17,789 bases of DNA, taken from JAFGSG01 sp964626055 (lineage in GTDB: Bacteria > Spirochaetota > UBA4802 > JAFGDQ01). The DNA lies in assembly GCA_964626055.1 (NCBI GenBank), contig CAZVDF010000064.1, positions 1-17,789 of the forward strand, in the 5' to 3' direction. The notes below the pieces were generated by a model. That model saw nothing but the letters and a program-made list of their open reading frames with translations, searched no databases and was not told the origin of the DNA. The translations under genes were made by a program, and so were the position numbers. Below, in pieces: positions 5,888 to 13,139 of this stretch; positions within the stretch are counted from its first letter, which is position 1, and each line of letters opens with the position of its first letter.

Positions 5888-7300
5888 ATGAAAAAAATCA
5901 CGGTTGTTATTTTAATTGTGCTTATCGGCGGCATTTTCGGATGCAAAAGGGATAGCGATATACTTGCAACATACAAAGACGGAACTATCACAAGAGGCGA
6001 TTTTTATAAATGGCTCGATTCCAGACGTTTCTCAAGAGAGACGTTGCTTAAAAGCAAAAGCAAACAGAAAGAAAGAATTGAAACTATGGCTGTCGAGCTG
6101 ATTACAATAGCGAAAGCAAAAGCGGATGGATTCGATAATAACGAGAATTTCCGCATTTTTAAGGATATTTCTACCGAGAACATATTAATAAAGCGATTTT
6201 ATGATAAGGAAATAAAGAACAGGGCTCAGTTCAGGGAACCCGCTATCAAAGTAAGGCAGATAATGTTAAGGATAAAGGATTTCGAGATAGATCCCAAACA
6301 AAAAAATAAAAGAGTAAATTTAAGCAGGCAGGAACTTGGAAAAAGAGTCAGCGAGACAACGGAAAAGGCGAAAGAAATAATTGAAAAGCTGAACAAAGGG
6401 GAAAGCTTTGAAGAGCTTGCAAAACAGTATTCCGACGATTTTTCAAAGAAAAAAGGCGGGGAAGTCGGCTTTATTGTGAGGAATATGATGCCCCCGGACT
6501 TTTCCGATGCGGCTTTTTCCTTACGAAAGGGGGAGTATACGAAAGAGCCGGTCGGTGTCCCGAAGGATTCGCCGAAAAGTATTTATATAATCAAGGTCGA
6601 GGATGCTGAGGAACTGACCGATAAGAATATAGAAAAAATCATCGAAAATAAAAATCAGGCCGTTAATCTTAAAAACAGCCTGTTGAGAAATTATACTAAA
6701 GAATATATCGATAAACTCATGGCTGCGCCTGACGTGAAATTTTTTGAAAAGGCGACAAGCGGGAACAGGGCCGACGTTTTATTCAAAATAGGGGAAAAGA
6801 ATTATACGGTTGGCGATCTTAATAGAAGGATCGACTTAAGGCAATACGGCATGGATCCGGCGGGAAAGTCTAAAATAAATTTAAATGACGAGCAGAGAAA
6901 AAACCTGGCAAAAAATTATTTTCAGGGTGAAATTTTAAAGCGCGAAGCGATCAACAAGGGGATTGATAAAGATCCGGAATATTTAAAAGAAATGCAGAAC
7001 GCTACGGACAGGATCATTGCAAGCCAGTATACGAATAAACTTTTTTCAACGGATATAAAAGTAACATACAACGAGATCAGGGAAGAGTATGACAAAAACA
7101 AGGAAAACCGGTATTATAAGATGGTAAGAACAGGCAATAAAAATGTTAAGCAGCCCGAGCCTTTCAATACAGTAAAAGAAAGAATAGAAAGAACTTTGCT
7201 CAGCATGAAAAGATCGGAAAAAAGAAAGAATTGGACCGCGCAGATGCTTCAGGATTATGCGTTTAAACTTGATGAATCTCAGCTGGAAGGCGATAAATAA
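5888..7300 (+). CDS. Lipoprotein peptidyl-prolyl isomerase, parvulin type (SurA/PrsA-like)
   Basis: 470 residues. The signal MKKITVVILIVLIGGIFGC has a lipobox ending at Cys19, so the protein is predicted to be membrane-anchored and exported. Residues about 25-115 form a SurA-N-like helical chaperone region. The parvulin domain spans about 119-238: KVRQIMLRI, then GESFEELAKQYSDDFSKKKG, GGEVGFIVRNMMPPDFSDAAF and YIIKVED. A second SurA-N-like segment begins near 295 (VLFKIGEKNYTVGDLNRR, echoing ATYKDGTITRGDFYKW at 27-42). It runs to TYNEIREEYDKNKENRYYKM, but no second parvulin domain follows, only PFNTVKERIERTLLSMKR and a tail. Likely role: folding of exported or outer-membrane proteins. It has a strong ribosome site (GGAGGAG) and is transcribed alone. 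Confidence 0.9.
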   Translation: MKKITVVILIVLIGGIFGCKRDSDILATYKDGTITRGDFYKWLDSRRFSRETLLKSKSKQKERIETMAVELITIAKAKADGFDNNENFRIFKDISTENILIKRFYDKEIKNRAQFREPAIKVRQIMLRIKDFEIDPKQKNKRVNLSRQELGKRVSETTEKAKEIIEKLNKGESFEELAKQYSDDFSKKKGGEVGFIVRNMMPPDFSDAAFSLRKGEYTKEPVGVPKDSPKSIYIIKVEDAEELTDKNIEKIIENKNQAVNLKNSLLRNYTKEYIDKLMAAPDVKFFEKATSGNRADVLFKIGEKNYTVGDLNRRIDLRQYGMDPAGKSKINLNDEQRKNLAKNYFQGEILKREAINKGIDKDPEYLKEMQNATDRIIASQYTNKLFSTDIKVTYNEIREEYDKNKENRYYKMVRTGNKNVKQPEPFNTVKERIERTLLSMKRSEKRKNWTAQMLQDYAFKLDESQLEGDK

Positions 7301-7358
7301 ATAGAGATAAAAGCGTCATAAAGAAATGTTAATTCCCGGTGTGTTTTACGGCATAAGA

Positions 7359-7607
7359 TTAATTAACTGAATTTGATGGATTGGATTTTACCTGGTTATC
7401 AAACTCGTTTTCTCCGTTCAGAGAGATTGCGGTGAGTTCGTCTATCTCAAGGCCGAGTTCCTTTGCGGAAGAAATGTAAAACCGTATTACGCTCCTGAGG
7501 CGTCTGATAGCTTCGTTCCTGTTATATCCGTAGCAGTTTATATCCAGTTCCGGGCATCTGGCAATATACTCTTTTTCGGATTTTATTATTTCTGCGGATA
7601 ATTTCAT
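7359..7607 (-). CDS. HicB-like antitoxin-fold protein (orphan)
   Basis: 82 residues. EKEYIARCPELDINCYGYNR followed by NEAIRRLRSVIRFYISSAKELG matches the partly RNase-H-like HicB fold (UPF0150 type), in which a strand with CPELD is followed by a G-x-T/N-x-x-EA helix. Orphan HicB-like proteins of this length are common and need not be antitoxins. No HicA-type toxin (about 60-80 residues with a double-stranded-RNA-binding fold) is visible on either side. There is no room for a DNA-binding C-terminal helix-turn-helix. A good ribosome site (AAGGA) lies about 8 bases before the ATG. It converges on the parvulin gene. Confidence 0.7.
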   Translation of the reverse strand: MKLSAEIIKSEKEYIARCPELDINCYGYNRNEAIRRLRSVIRFYISSAKELGLEIDELTAISLNGENEFDNQVKSNPSNSVN

Positions 7608-7690
7608 AATATCGTCCTTGATTTTTTTCGGTTACAAATTTATTGTCGGCTGCGAATTAAATCCGCTTAACATTTATTATGGAATAAAAC

Positions 7691-7843
7691 CGCCGCCTGT
7701 AGCGGCGTTCCACCGGTATTTTATCCGTTGGGTATACGGGCTATGCGCGGATTCCTTTCCATAACAGACGATCAAGAAAGCGCCGAAGGCGGAGACCGAT
7801 GCGATAGCATCGGCAGCTTGCTGCAGGGTGGTTTATTTTTTTT
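7691..7843 (+). terminator. Cluster of stem-loops ending in a T-run, upstream of the atp operon
   Basis: Hairpins in order: CGCCGC-CTGTA-GCGGCG (7691-7707), CGCC-GAA-GGCG (7781-7791), CCGATGC-GATA-GCATCGG (7796-7813) and GCAGC-TT-GCTGC (7813-7824), then eight T's at 7836-7843. The last hairpins with the T-run resemble an intrinsic terminator on the plus strand that would insulate the atp promoter. The whole cluster is also typical of a dispersed structured repeat or a small RNA. The remaining sequence in 7608-7971 is AT-rich leader. Confidence 0.5.
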
Positions 7844-7861
7844 AAAACCGAATATTTTTTA

Positions 7862-7889
7862 TTGACGTAATCTAGCTATATTGTAATTA
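7862..7889 (+). promoter_or_regulatory. Putative promoter of the ATP synthase operon
   Basis: TTGACG (7862-7867), 16 bases, then TAATTA (7884-7889), directly after the terminator-like hairpins and about 80 bases before atpZ. Prediction only. Confidence 0.4.
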
Positions 7890-7903
7890 TGTCTTAATCA
7901 TAA

Positions 7904-7961
7904 AACAATAAATATTATTGTTGAGTTAAGAACCGATTGAAAATTATTCACAATAATATTG
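7904..7961. promoter_or_regulatory. Paired AT-rich inverted repeats in the atp leader
   Basis: AACAATAAATATTATTGTT at 7904-7922 (8-bp arms, 3-base loop) and CAATAATATTG at 7951-7961. The second contains the exact reverse complement of AATATTATTG (7911-7920). They lie between the predicted promoter and the first start codon, as an operator or an RNA structure would. Confidence 0.4.
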
Positions 7962-7971
7962 CCGGTTTATT

Positions 7972-8229
7972 TTGATTAACAGGAATACTACTAAGTCGAT
8001 ATTCGCGTATTCAACGCTTGGTATTCAACTTGCCTTTTTTATGGTACTCTTTGTCTATGGCGGTTACAGACTGGACAGTTATTTGAACTCAAGTCCGTTA
8101 TTCGTGGCATTAGGGGCAATTGTAGGATTCGGCGGCGGAATTTATAATCTTATTAATGGCCTCAGGCACATGGAAAGGATGCTTAAAGAAGAAAGTAATA
8201 AAAATAAAAATAAAACAAAGTGGCTTTAG
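7972..8229 (+). CDS. atpZ: AtpZ/AtpI family protein (ATP synthase accessory, two membrane helices)
   Basis: 85 residues. Two membrane segments, about 11-31 and 39-60, are joined by GGYRLDSYLNSSPLF, and the second holds ALGAIVGFGGGIYNLI. This pattern (GY-x-L-D, then SP-x-F and a glycine-rich helix) is that of the F0F1-ATPase gene-1/AtpZ family, which sits first in many atp operons. Family role: help in c-ring assembly or a Mg2+/Ca2+ channel with AtpI; not settled. The tail is lysine/asparagine-rich. The start is TTG with no clear ribosome site; the next in-frame ATG (8041) would cut into the first membrane helix. 31 bp separate it from atpB. Confidence 0.8.
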   Translation: MINRNTTKSIFAYSTLGIQLAFFMVLFVYGGYRLDSYLNSSPLFVALGAIVGFGGGIYNLINGLRHMERMLKEESNKNKNKTKWL

Positions 8230-8260
8230 TTTTTAATAATTTTTTTAAAGGATTATTAAA

Positions 8261-9124
8261 ATGTTCCGTTTTCTTCAAATGATCAACCTTTTGCCGTTAT
8301 CAGCCGAAGGCGGCGGTCACGGCGAAGAGGAGTCGGTCGGTAAAATAGTTATCCATCATCTCGGCGACAGCTTTCTCAATTTCTGGCCCGTCAATTATCT
8401 GAACGAACATATATTAAACGAAAAATTGTTCGGCATTTTCGATATGAGAATTACCAAATTGGTTATCATGATGTGGATCGTATCGATTATGCTGTTGCTG
8501 ATTTTTATACCGATTGCCAGGACCTTAAAAAAAGGCGACGTTTCCGGCTCAAAATGGGTAAATTTATGGGAAGCCCTGATCAGTTTTGTGCATGACGATA
8601 TTATTGAATCAAATTTCGATCATCATTATGTAAAAAAAGCGATGCCTTATTTCAGTACCCTTTTCTTTTTTATCCTCCTTTCCAATCTATTGGGTCTTAT
8701 TCCCTGGTTCCAGAGCTCTACAAGCAACCTGGCAGTTACCGCAGGTCTGGCGCTTTGCACCTTGGCGGGAATGCTTGGAGTCGGCATTATTAAACAGGGG
8801 CCTTACGGATATTTTAGAGGATTGATACCTCACGGCGTGCCGGCATTTCTTTATATACTGATGTTCCCGATCGAGTTAATTAGTCTTGTTATCAAGCCGT
8901 TTTCACTCACAATCCGTCTTTTTGCCAACATGACGGGCGGACATGTCGTAGTAATTATATTTTTATATCTTGTTATGATGTTCCAGTCCTATTTCGTCGG
9001 GATCGGATCGGTCGCGGGCGCTTTAATGATTTATATGCTTGAACTGCTTGTGGCTTTTATACAGGCATATATTTTTACTTCTCTTTCGGCGATGTTTATC
9101 GGTTCATCCTTGCATGCTCACTAG
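8261..9124 (+). CDS. atpB: ATP synthase F0 subunit a
   Basis: 287 residues, longer than E. coli subunit a (271). Integral membrane protein that forms the two half-channels for protons and contacts the c-ring. The essential arginine is Arg219 in KPFSLTIRLFANMTGGH, and the partner glutamine lies in ELLVAFIQAYIFTSL (Gln268). Membrane helices are visible at about 67-88, 133-150, 157-178, 193-216, 228-248 and 252-283. The N-terminus carries a Gly/His/Glu-rich stretch (EGGGHGEEES) before the first helix. AAAGGA lies about 9 bases before the ATG. The 3' end shares a 12-bp direct repeat with the downstream spacer. Confidence 0.97.
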   Translation: MFRFLQMINLLPLSAEGGGHGEEESVGKIVIHHLGDSFLNFWPVNYLNEHILNEKLFGIFDMRITKLVIMMWIVSIMLLLIFIPIARTLKKGDVSGSKWVNLWEALISFVHDDIIESNFDHHYVKKAMPYFSTLFFFILLSNLLGLIPWFQSSTSNLAVTAGLALCTLAGMLGVGIIKQGPYGYFRGLIPHGVPAFLYILMFPIELISLVIKPFSLTIRLFANMTGGHVVVIIFLYLVMMFQSYFVGIGSVAGALMIYMLELLVAFIQAYIFTSLSAMFIGSSLHAH

Positions 9125-9179
9125 TTATCGGTTCATGCATGTTCGGAGTTAGTTTTGGTTTTTAAAAATTGCAATTTAA

Positions 9180-9202
9180 TAATATCAATATTTTTGATAT
9201 TA
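9180..9202 (+). promoter_or_regulatory. AT-rich stem-loop in the atpE leader
   Basis: TAATATCAA pairs with TTGATATTA around a 5-base loop, about 40 bases before atpE in the 118-bp atpB-atpE spacer, the widest gap within the operon. It could protect or process the atpE message. Confidence 0.5.
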
Positions 9203-9242
9203 AAATGAATTATAAAATTACACAATTTTACAGGAGGCGTAA

Positions 9243-9470
9243 ATGGATGCTCTAACTATGGCTTATCTCGGCGGAGGTTTGGGATCCGGATTAATCGTTT
9301 TTGGCGCAGCTATGGGTATTTCCAAATTGGCAAGCAGTGCCTTTGAAAGCATGTCCAGACAACCGGAAGTATTGGGCGATTTAAGAACTGCAATGATCAT
9401 TGCAGCCGCTCTTATTGAAGGATTTACTTTCTTCGCTCTGGTTATCATGTTTATGCTTGCAACAAAGTAA
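9243..9470 (+). CDS. atpE: ATP synthase F0 subunit c (c-ring proteolipid)
   Basis: 75 residues forming a hairpin of two membrane helices joined by the polar loop SRQPE (residues 38-42), which contacts gamma and epsilon. The ion-carrying carboxylate is Glu59 in IIAAALIEGFTFF. The Na+-type signature is absent: the position of the first-helix glutamine is Ile26 and the residue after the glutamate is Gly60 rather than Ser/Thr. Proton coupling is therefore predicted. The glycine-rich first helix (GGGLGSGLIVFGAAMG) packs the ring. The ribosome site is the best in the operon (AGGAGG, 4-5 bases before ATG), consistent with the need for about ten copies per complex. Confidence 0.97.
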   Translation: MDALTMAYLGGGLGSGLIVFGAAMGISKLASSAFESMSRQPEVLGDLRTAMIIAAALIEGFTFFALVIMFMLATK

Positions 9471-9499
9471 GTTACAAATTTAGAAGCAGGTAATTTTTT

Positions 9500-10009
9500 A
9501 TGGAAGCCTTAAAAGAAGGTTTGCTAAAGCTCGACCCGGGTCTGCTGTTGTGGACAATAATTACCTTTATAGTACTGGTTCTTATTCTCTGGAAAGCAGC
9601 ATGGAAGCCTATTGTTGCCGGTCTTGATTCGAGGGCAGAAAAATTAAGAAGCGATATTGAAAGAGCCGAAAAAGCCCGACTTGAAGCCGATGAGATCCTT
9701 AATAAAAATAAGGAGATACTGAACAAGGCGAACGAGGAGACCGCAAGAATTATTGCGGAAGGGAAGGCGAGCGCTGAAAAGATCCGTGCCGATATCATCG
9801 CAAAAGCCGGCCAGGAAGCAAAAGAAGCTGCCGACCGGTCAAAACGGGAAATAATCGCTGCCAAGGATAAAGCGCTGGGTGAGCTTAAACTTGAGATTGT
9901 TAATATAGCTACTGATATTGCGTCGAAAATTATTTTAAAAAATTTAAAACCGGAAGATCAGGAAGCAATTGTCAAAGATGCTCTCAGGAAGGTTGATAGT
10001 ATTCAGTAA
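9500..10009 (+). CDS. atpF: ATP synthase F0 subunit b
   Basis: 169 residues. One membrane helix near the N-terminus (about 14-34, LLLWTIITFIVLVLILWKAA) is followed by the conserved KP and a long charged helix rich in Ala, Glu and Lys, running to about residue 140. This is the peripheral stalk that dimerises and holds delta and alpha still against rotation. The end (LEIVNIATDIASKIILKNL) is the usual delta-binding part. A single b gene is present, so a b2 homodimer is expected. GCAGGT serves as a moderate ribosome site. 29 bp separate it from atpE. Confidence 0.96.
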   Translation: MEALKEGLLKLDPGLLLWTIITFIVLVLILWKAAWKPIVAGLDSRAEKLRSDIERAEKARLEADEILNKNKEILNKANEETARIIAEGKASAEKIRADIIAKAGQEAKEAADRSKREIIAAKDKALGELKLEIVNIATDIASKIILKNLKPEDQEAIVKDALRKVDSIQ

Positions 10010-10047
10010 CCAATAATTATTATACTAAAAAATAAAGGTATCGGGTA

Positions 10048-10617
10048 GTGGCTGACAAGGAAATAGCTAAAATATATGCGGGCGCATTGCTTGACGTGGG
10101 TCTGGAAAATAAAATTCTTCCCCGCGTTGAAGAAGAGCTTGGCTCCTTCAGTGAGTTGATCTCAAAAGAAAAGGAATTTATGGTGTTCCTTAACGCTCCT
10201 GTCATATCCAGAGATAAAAAGAAAGAACTCATAGAGAAATTATTTTCGGGTAAATTTTGCCAGCAAATGCTTAATTTCATCAAAGTTCTTATTGACAACG
10301 ACCGTCAGTCGCTTACTCCTTATATCCATAGTTATTTAGTTGATTTGATCGACCAGAAGAACAACAGGCAGAAGGTTTATATAACCACAAGCGCTAAACT
10401 GGAGCCTGGCGTCCTGAAGGAGATAGAAAGGTCAATCGGCAATAAATTGAAGAAGGATGTAATTATCGAAGAATCGGTTGATAATTCCATTCTCGGCGGT
10501 ATAGTAATCAGGATTGATGATACATTAATCGATGGATCCATAGCAAAAGATCTGAATATTATGAGGGCAAAACTTATTGAAACAAAGGTTGGGGGCGCGA
10601 CGGCGTATGAAGATTAA
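10048..10617 (+). CDS. atpH: ATP synthase F1 subunit delta
   Basis: 189 residues, slightly longer than E. coli (177). The six-helix N-terminal domain (1-105: IAKIYAGALLDVGLEN, later FLNAPVISRDKKKELI and LNFIKVLIDNDR) binds the alpha N-termini. The C-terminal domain holds the family mark SILGGIVIRIDDTLIDGS. It links the b stalk to F1. The start is GTG with AAGG about 8 bases upstream. The last 11 bases overlap atpA, which suggests coupled translation. Confidence 0.96.
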   Translation: MADKEIAKIYAGALLDVGLENKILPRVEEELGSFSELISKEKEFMVFLNAPVISRDKKKELIEKLFSGKFCQQMLNFIKVLIDNDRQSLTPYIHSYLVDLIDQKNNRQKVYITTSAKLEPGVLKEIERSIGNKLKKDVIIEESVDNSILGGIVIRIDDTLIDGSIAKDLNIMRAKLIETKVGGATAYED

Positions 10618-12112
10618 AGCAGAAGAGATCAAATCGATAATTAAAAAGGAAATAGAGACCTATAAATCCGAACTGGACGTCAGCGAAGTAGGCACCGTTC
10701 TGCAGGTTGGGGACGGTATTGCCAGGCTGTATGGGCTTGAGAAAGCGATGGCCGGCGAAATGCTTGAGTTCCAGAACGGCGTTCAGGGGCTGGTATTCAA
10801 TCTTGAAGAGGATTCCATCGGAGCTGTTATTCTGGGCGACTATCTGTCCATTCAGGAAGGCGATACGGTTAAGAGGCTGAACCGGGTTCTCGCGACCCCG
10901 GTAGGCGACGACCTTCTCGGCAGGGTTGTTACCCCGCTTGGGGTTCCGCTGGACAATAAGGGACCCATAAACACGGATAAAATGCGTCCCGTTGAATTTT
11001 TAGCTCCTGGTATAGCGGACAGGCAGCCTGTTAAAGTTCCGCTTCAGACCGGCATTAAGGCTATCGACTCGATGATCCCGATCGGCCGCGGTCAGAGAGA
11101 ACTTATAATCGGCGACAGAAAAACCGGGAAAACGGCTATTGCCGTCGATACGATCATCAACCAGAAAGGCCAGAATGTAATTTGTTTTTATATTGCCATA
11201 GGGCAGAAGGCATCTACAGTTGCGGCAGTCGTCCAGAAACTGGAAGAGCACGGTGCAATGGATTATACGGTTGTCGTAACAGCCAGCGCATCGGATCCGG
11301 CACCGCTTCAGTATATTGCGCCGTACGCGGGTTGCGCAATGGCTGAATACTACATGTTCGAGCAGGGAAAGGACACTCTGTGTATCTATGACGACCTTAC
11401 AAAACAGGCAAATGCATACAGGCAGTTATCGCTGTTGCTGCGCAGACCTCCCGGAAGAGAGGCGTTCCCCGGAGACATTTTTTATTGCCATTCGAGACTT
11501 CTCGAGAGATCGGTAAAGCTCTCGGACGACCTGGGCGGGGGATCGCTTACGGCGCTTCCTATAATTGAAACGCAGGAAGGGGAAGTTTCGGCATACATAC
11601 CTACAAACGTTATTTCAATCACTGACGGCCAGATTTACCTCCAGCCGGGATTATTCGCATCCGGTGTAAGGCCGGCGGTAGACGTGGGTATATCGGTATC
11701 GCGCGTCGGAGGCAATGCCCAGATAAAAGCTATGCGTAAATACGCCGGGTCGCTCAGGCTCGATCTTGCTCAGTTCAGGGAACTTGAAGCTTTCGCGCAG
11801 CTTGGAACTGAACTCGATGCGGCTACGCAGGCTCAGCTTGACAGGGGAAGAAGGCTTGTAGAGATTCTGAAACAGGAACAGTATGTTCCGATGTCGGTGG
11901 CAGAGCAGACTGCAATTATTTTTGCCGGCACTCAGGGCCACCTTGATAAGATCGACTTGGAACACGTAAAAGATTTTGAACAAAAGTATTTAAAGATGCT
12001 GAGGGATTCCCATCCCGGCATTCTTGAAGATATAATAAAATCGGGCGAGTTAAAGAAAGAAGAAGAATTATCCAGGATTGCAAAGGAATTTGCTGAAAAG
12101 TACAAGGCATAA
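10607..12112 (+). CDS. atpA: ATP synthase F1 subunit alpha
   Basis: 501 residues from the ATG at 10607; an upstream in-frame TTG (10577) would add ten residues inside atpH and is unlikely. Non-catalytic nucleotide-binding subunit. P-loop GDRKTGKT (169-176; most families have Gln before TGKT), VSAYIPTNVISITDGQI (328-343), and GISVSRVGG with Arg366, the arginine finger that reaches into the beta catalytic site. The N-terminal beta barrel (about 25-95) and the C-terminal helical domain are complete. The ATG overlaps the end of atpH, and G-rich sequence just upstream can act as the ribosome site. Confidence 0.98.
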   Translation: MKIKAEEIKSIIKKEIETYKSELDVSEVGTVLQVGDGIARLYGLEKAMAGEMLEFQNGVQGLVFNLEEDSIGAVILGDYLSIQEGDTVKRLNRVLATPVGDDLLGRVVTPLGVPLDNKGPINTDKMRPVEFLAPGIADRQPVKVPLQTGIKAIDSMIPIGRGQRELIIGDRKTGKTAIAVDTIINQKGQNVICFYIAIGQKASTVAAVVQKLEEHGAMDYTVVVTASASDPAPLQYIAPYAGCAMAEYYMFEQGKDTLCIYDDLTKQANAYRQLSLLLRRPPGREAFPGDIFYCHSRLLERSVKLSDDLGGGSLTALPIIETQEGEVSAYIPTNVISITDGQIYLQPGLFASGVRPAVDVGISVSRVGGNAQIKAMRKYAGSLRLDLAQFRELEAFAQLGTELDAATQAQLDRGRRLVEILKQEQYVPMSVAEQTAIIFAGTQGHLDKIDLEHVKDFEQKYLKMLRDSHPGILEDIIKSGELKKEEELSRIAKEFAEKYKA

Positions 12113-12201
12113 TATTCCAGATCAGCCCTCGAACTATCTCCCATAAACGGGAATGAAACAATATCGAACTGACAGCCGTGGATATAACAGGGGTTTGAAA
12201 T

Positions 12202-13095
12202 TTGGCAACACAAAGAGAAATCTTAAAGAGAATCAAATCAGTTTCCAGCACGAAAAAAATAACAAAAACGATGGAAATGATTTCGACCTCAAAAATGAAG
12301 AAAATGCAGGTCCGTCTGGTGAACTCCAAGCCTTACGAGGAGAAGCTGGAGCAGATAATCGGCGTTATACTGGATTCCGGAGTTGCCATTGCGGACAACA
12401 GCTGGTTCAAGACCAGCAGGATTATTTCAAAAAAACTTATCCTTATGATAACCGGGAATCGCGGTCTCTGCGGCGGTTATAATACGAATGTCATAGATAA
12501 TACGGTATCTTTCAGGGATAAATTGATAAGAGAAGAGAATGCCGAGGTAGTGTTAAGAGCGATAGGCAAGAAGGGAATAAATTATTTTAAATTTATTAAT
12601 TTGCCATTGATGAAATCGGATAATAATCTGGAAGATAAAATAACCTTTAATGACGCGGAAAAATTAGGAATCGAATTAACCAATCTGTTTAAAAGCGAGG
12701 AAGTGAACGAAATTTACATTTCACACACCAGAATGCTCTCGTCGTCCTCCTATAAACCGGTCATTTACAGATTGCTTCCGCTTTCGATCGATGAAATCGG
12801 GAAAATAAATCCCAAGACAGATAGCAGGAAAATCAGTAAAAAGTATATATTTGAGCCTGATCCAAACATAATGCTGGCATCGTTTATTCCCCGGTATATC
12901 AGTCTCAGGCTTTACATAAATCTTCTGGAATCAGGATATGCGGAACAGAATGCCAGAAGGGCGGCAATGAAGAACGCCACGGACGCGGCAAGCGAAATGG
13001 TAAGGACATTAACCATAAAGTATAACAGAGCCAGACAGGCAAAAATTACGAACGAGATTGCCGAGATCGTCGGCGGAGCTGCCGCTCTTGAATAA
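12202..13095 (+). CDS. atpG: ATP synthase F1 subunit gamma
   Basis: 297 residues. The N-terminal helix (MATQREILKRIKSVSSTKKI) and the C-terminal helix (NATDAASEMVRTLTIKYNRA, then RQAKITNEIAEI) form the coiled-coil shaft inside the alpha3beta3 head. Between them lies the Rossmann-like domain with TGNRGLCGGYN. The start is TTG at 12202, chosen because the family N-terminus begins exactly there and CAGGGG lies about 8 bases upstream. The 89-bp gap after atpA holds no gene and only a weak TCCC/GGGA stem. Confidence 0.97.
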   Translation: MATQREILKRIKSVSSTKKITKTMEMISTSKMKKMQVRLVNSKPYEEKLEQIIGVILDSGVAIADNSWFKTSRIISKKLILMITGNRGLCGGYNTNVIDNTVSFRDKLIREENAEVVLRAIGKKGINYFKFINLPLMKSDNNLEDKITFNDAEKLGIELTNLFKSEEVNEIYISHTRMLSSSSYKPVIYRLLPLSIDEIGKINPKTDSRKISKKYIFEPDPNIMLASFIPRYISLRLYINLLESGYAEQNARRAAMKNATDAASEMVRTLTIKYNRARQAKITNEIAEIVGGAAALE

Positions 13096-13139
13096 TATAA
13101 TTTGTATTTATTGACAGTCATTGCAGAAGGAGCTTATTT

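Noticed and set aside
12153..12482. 109-codon frame overlapping the start of atpG
   Set aside because: It lies over atpG in another frame with polar, repetitive composition; the gamma subunit start at 12202 is fixed by family similarity.
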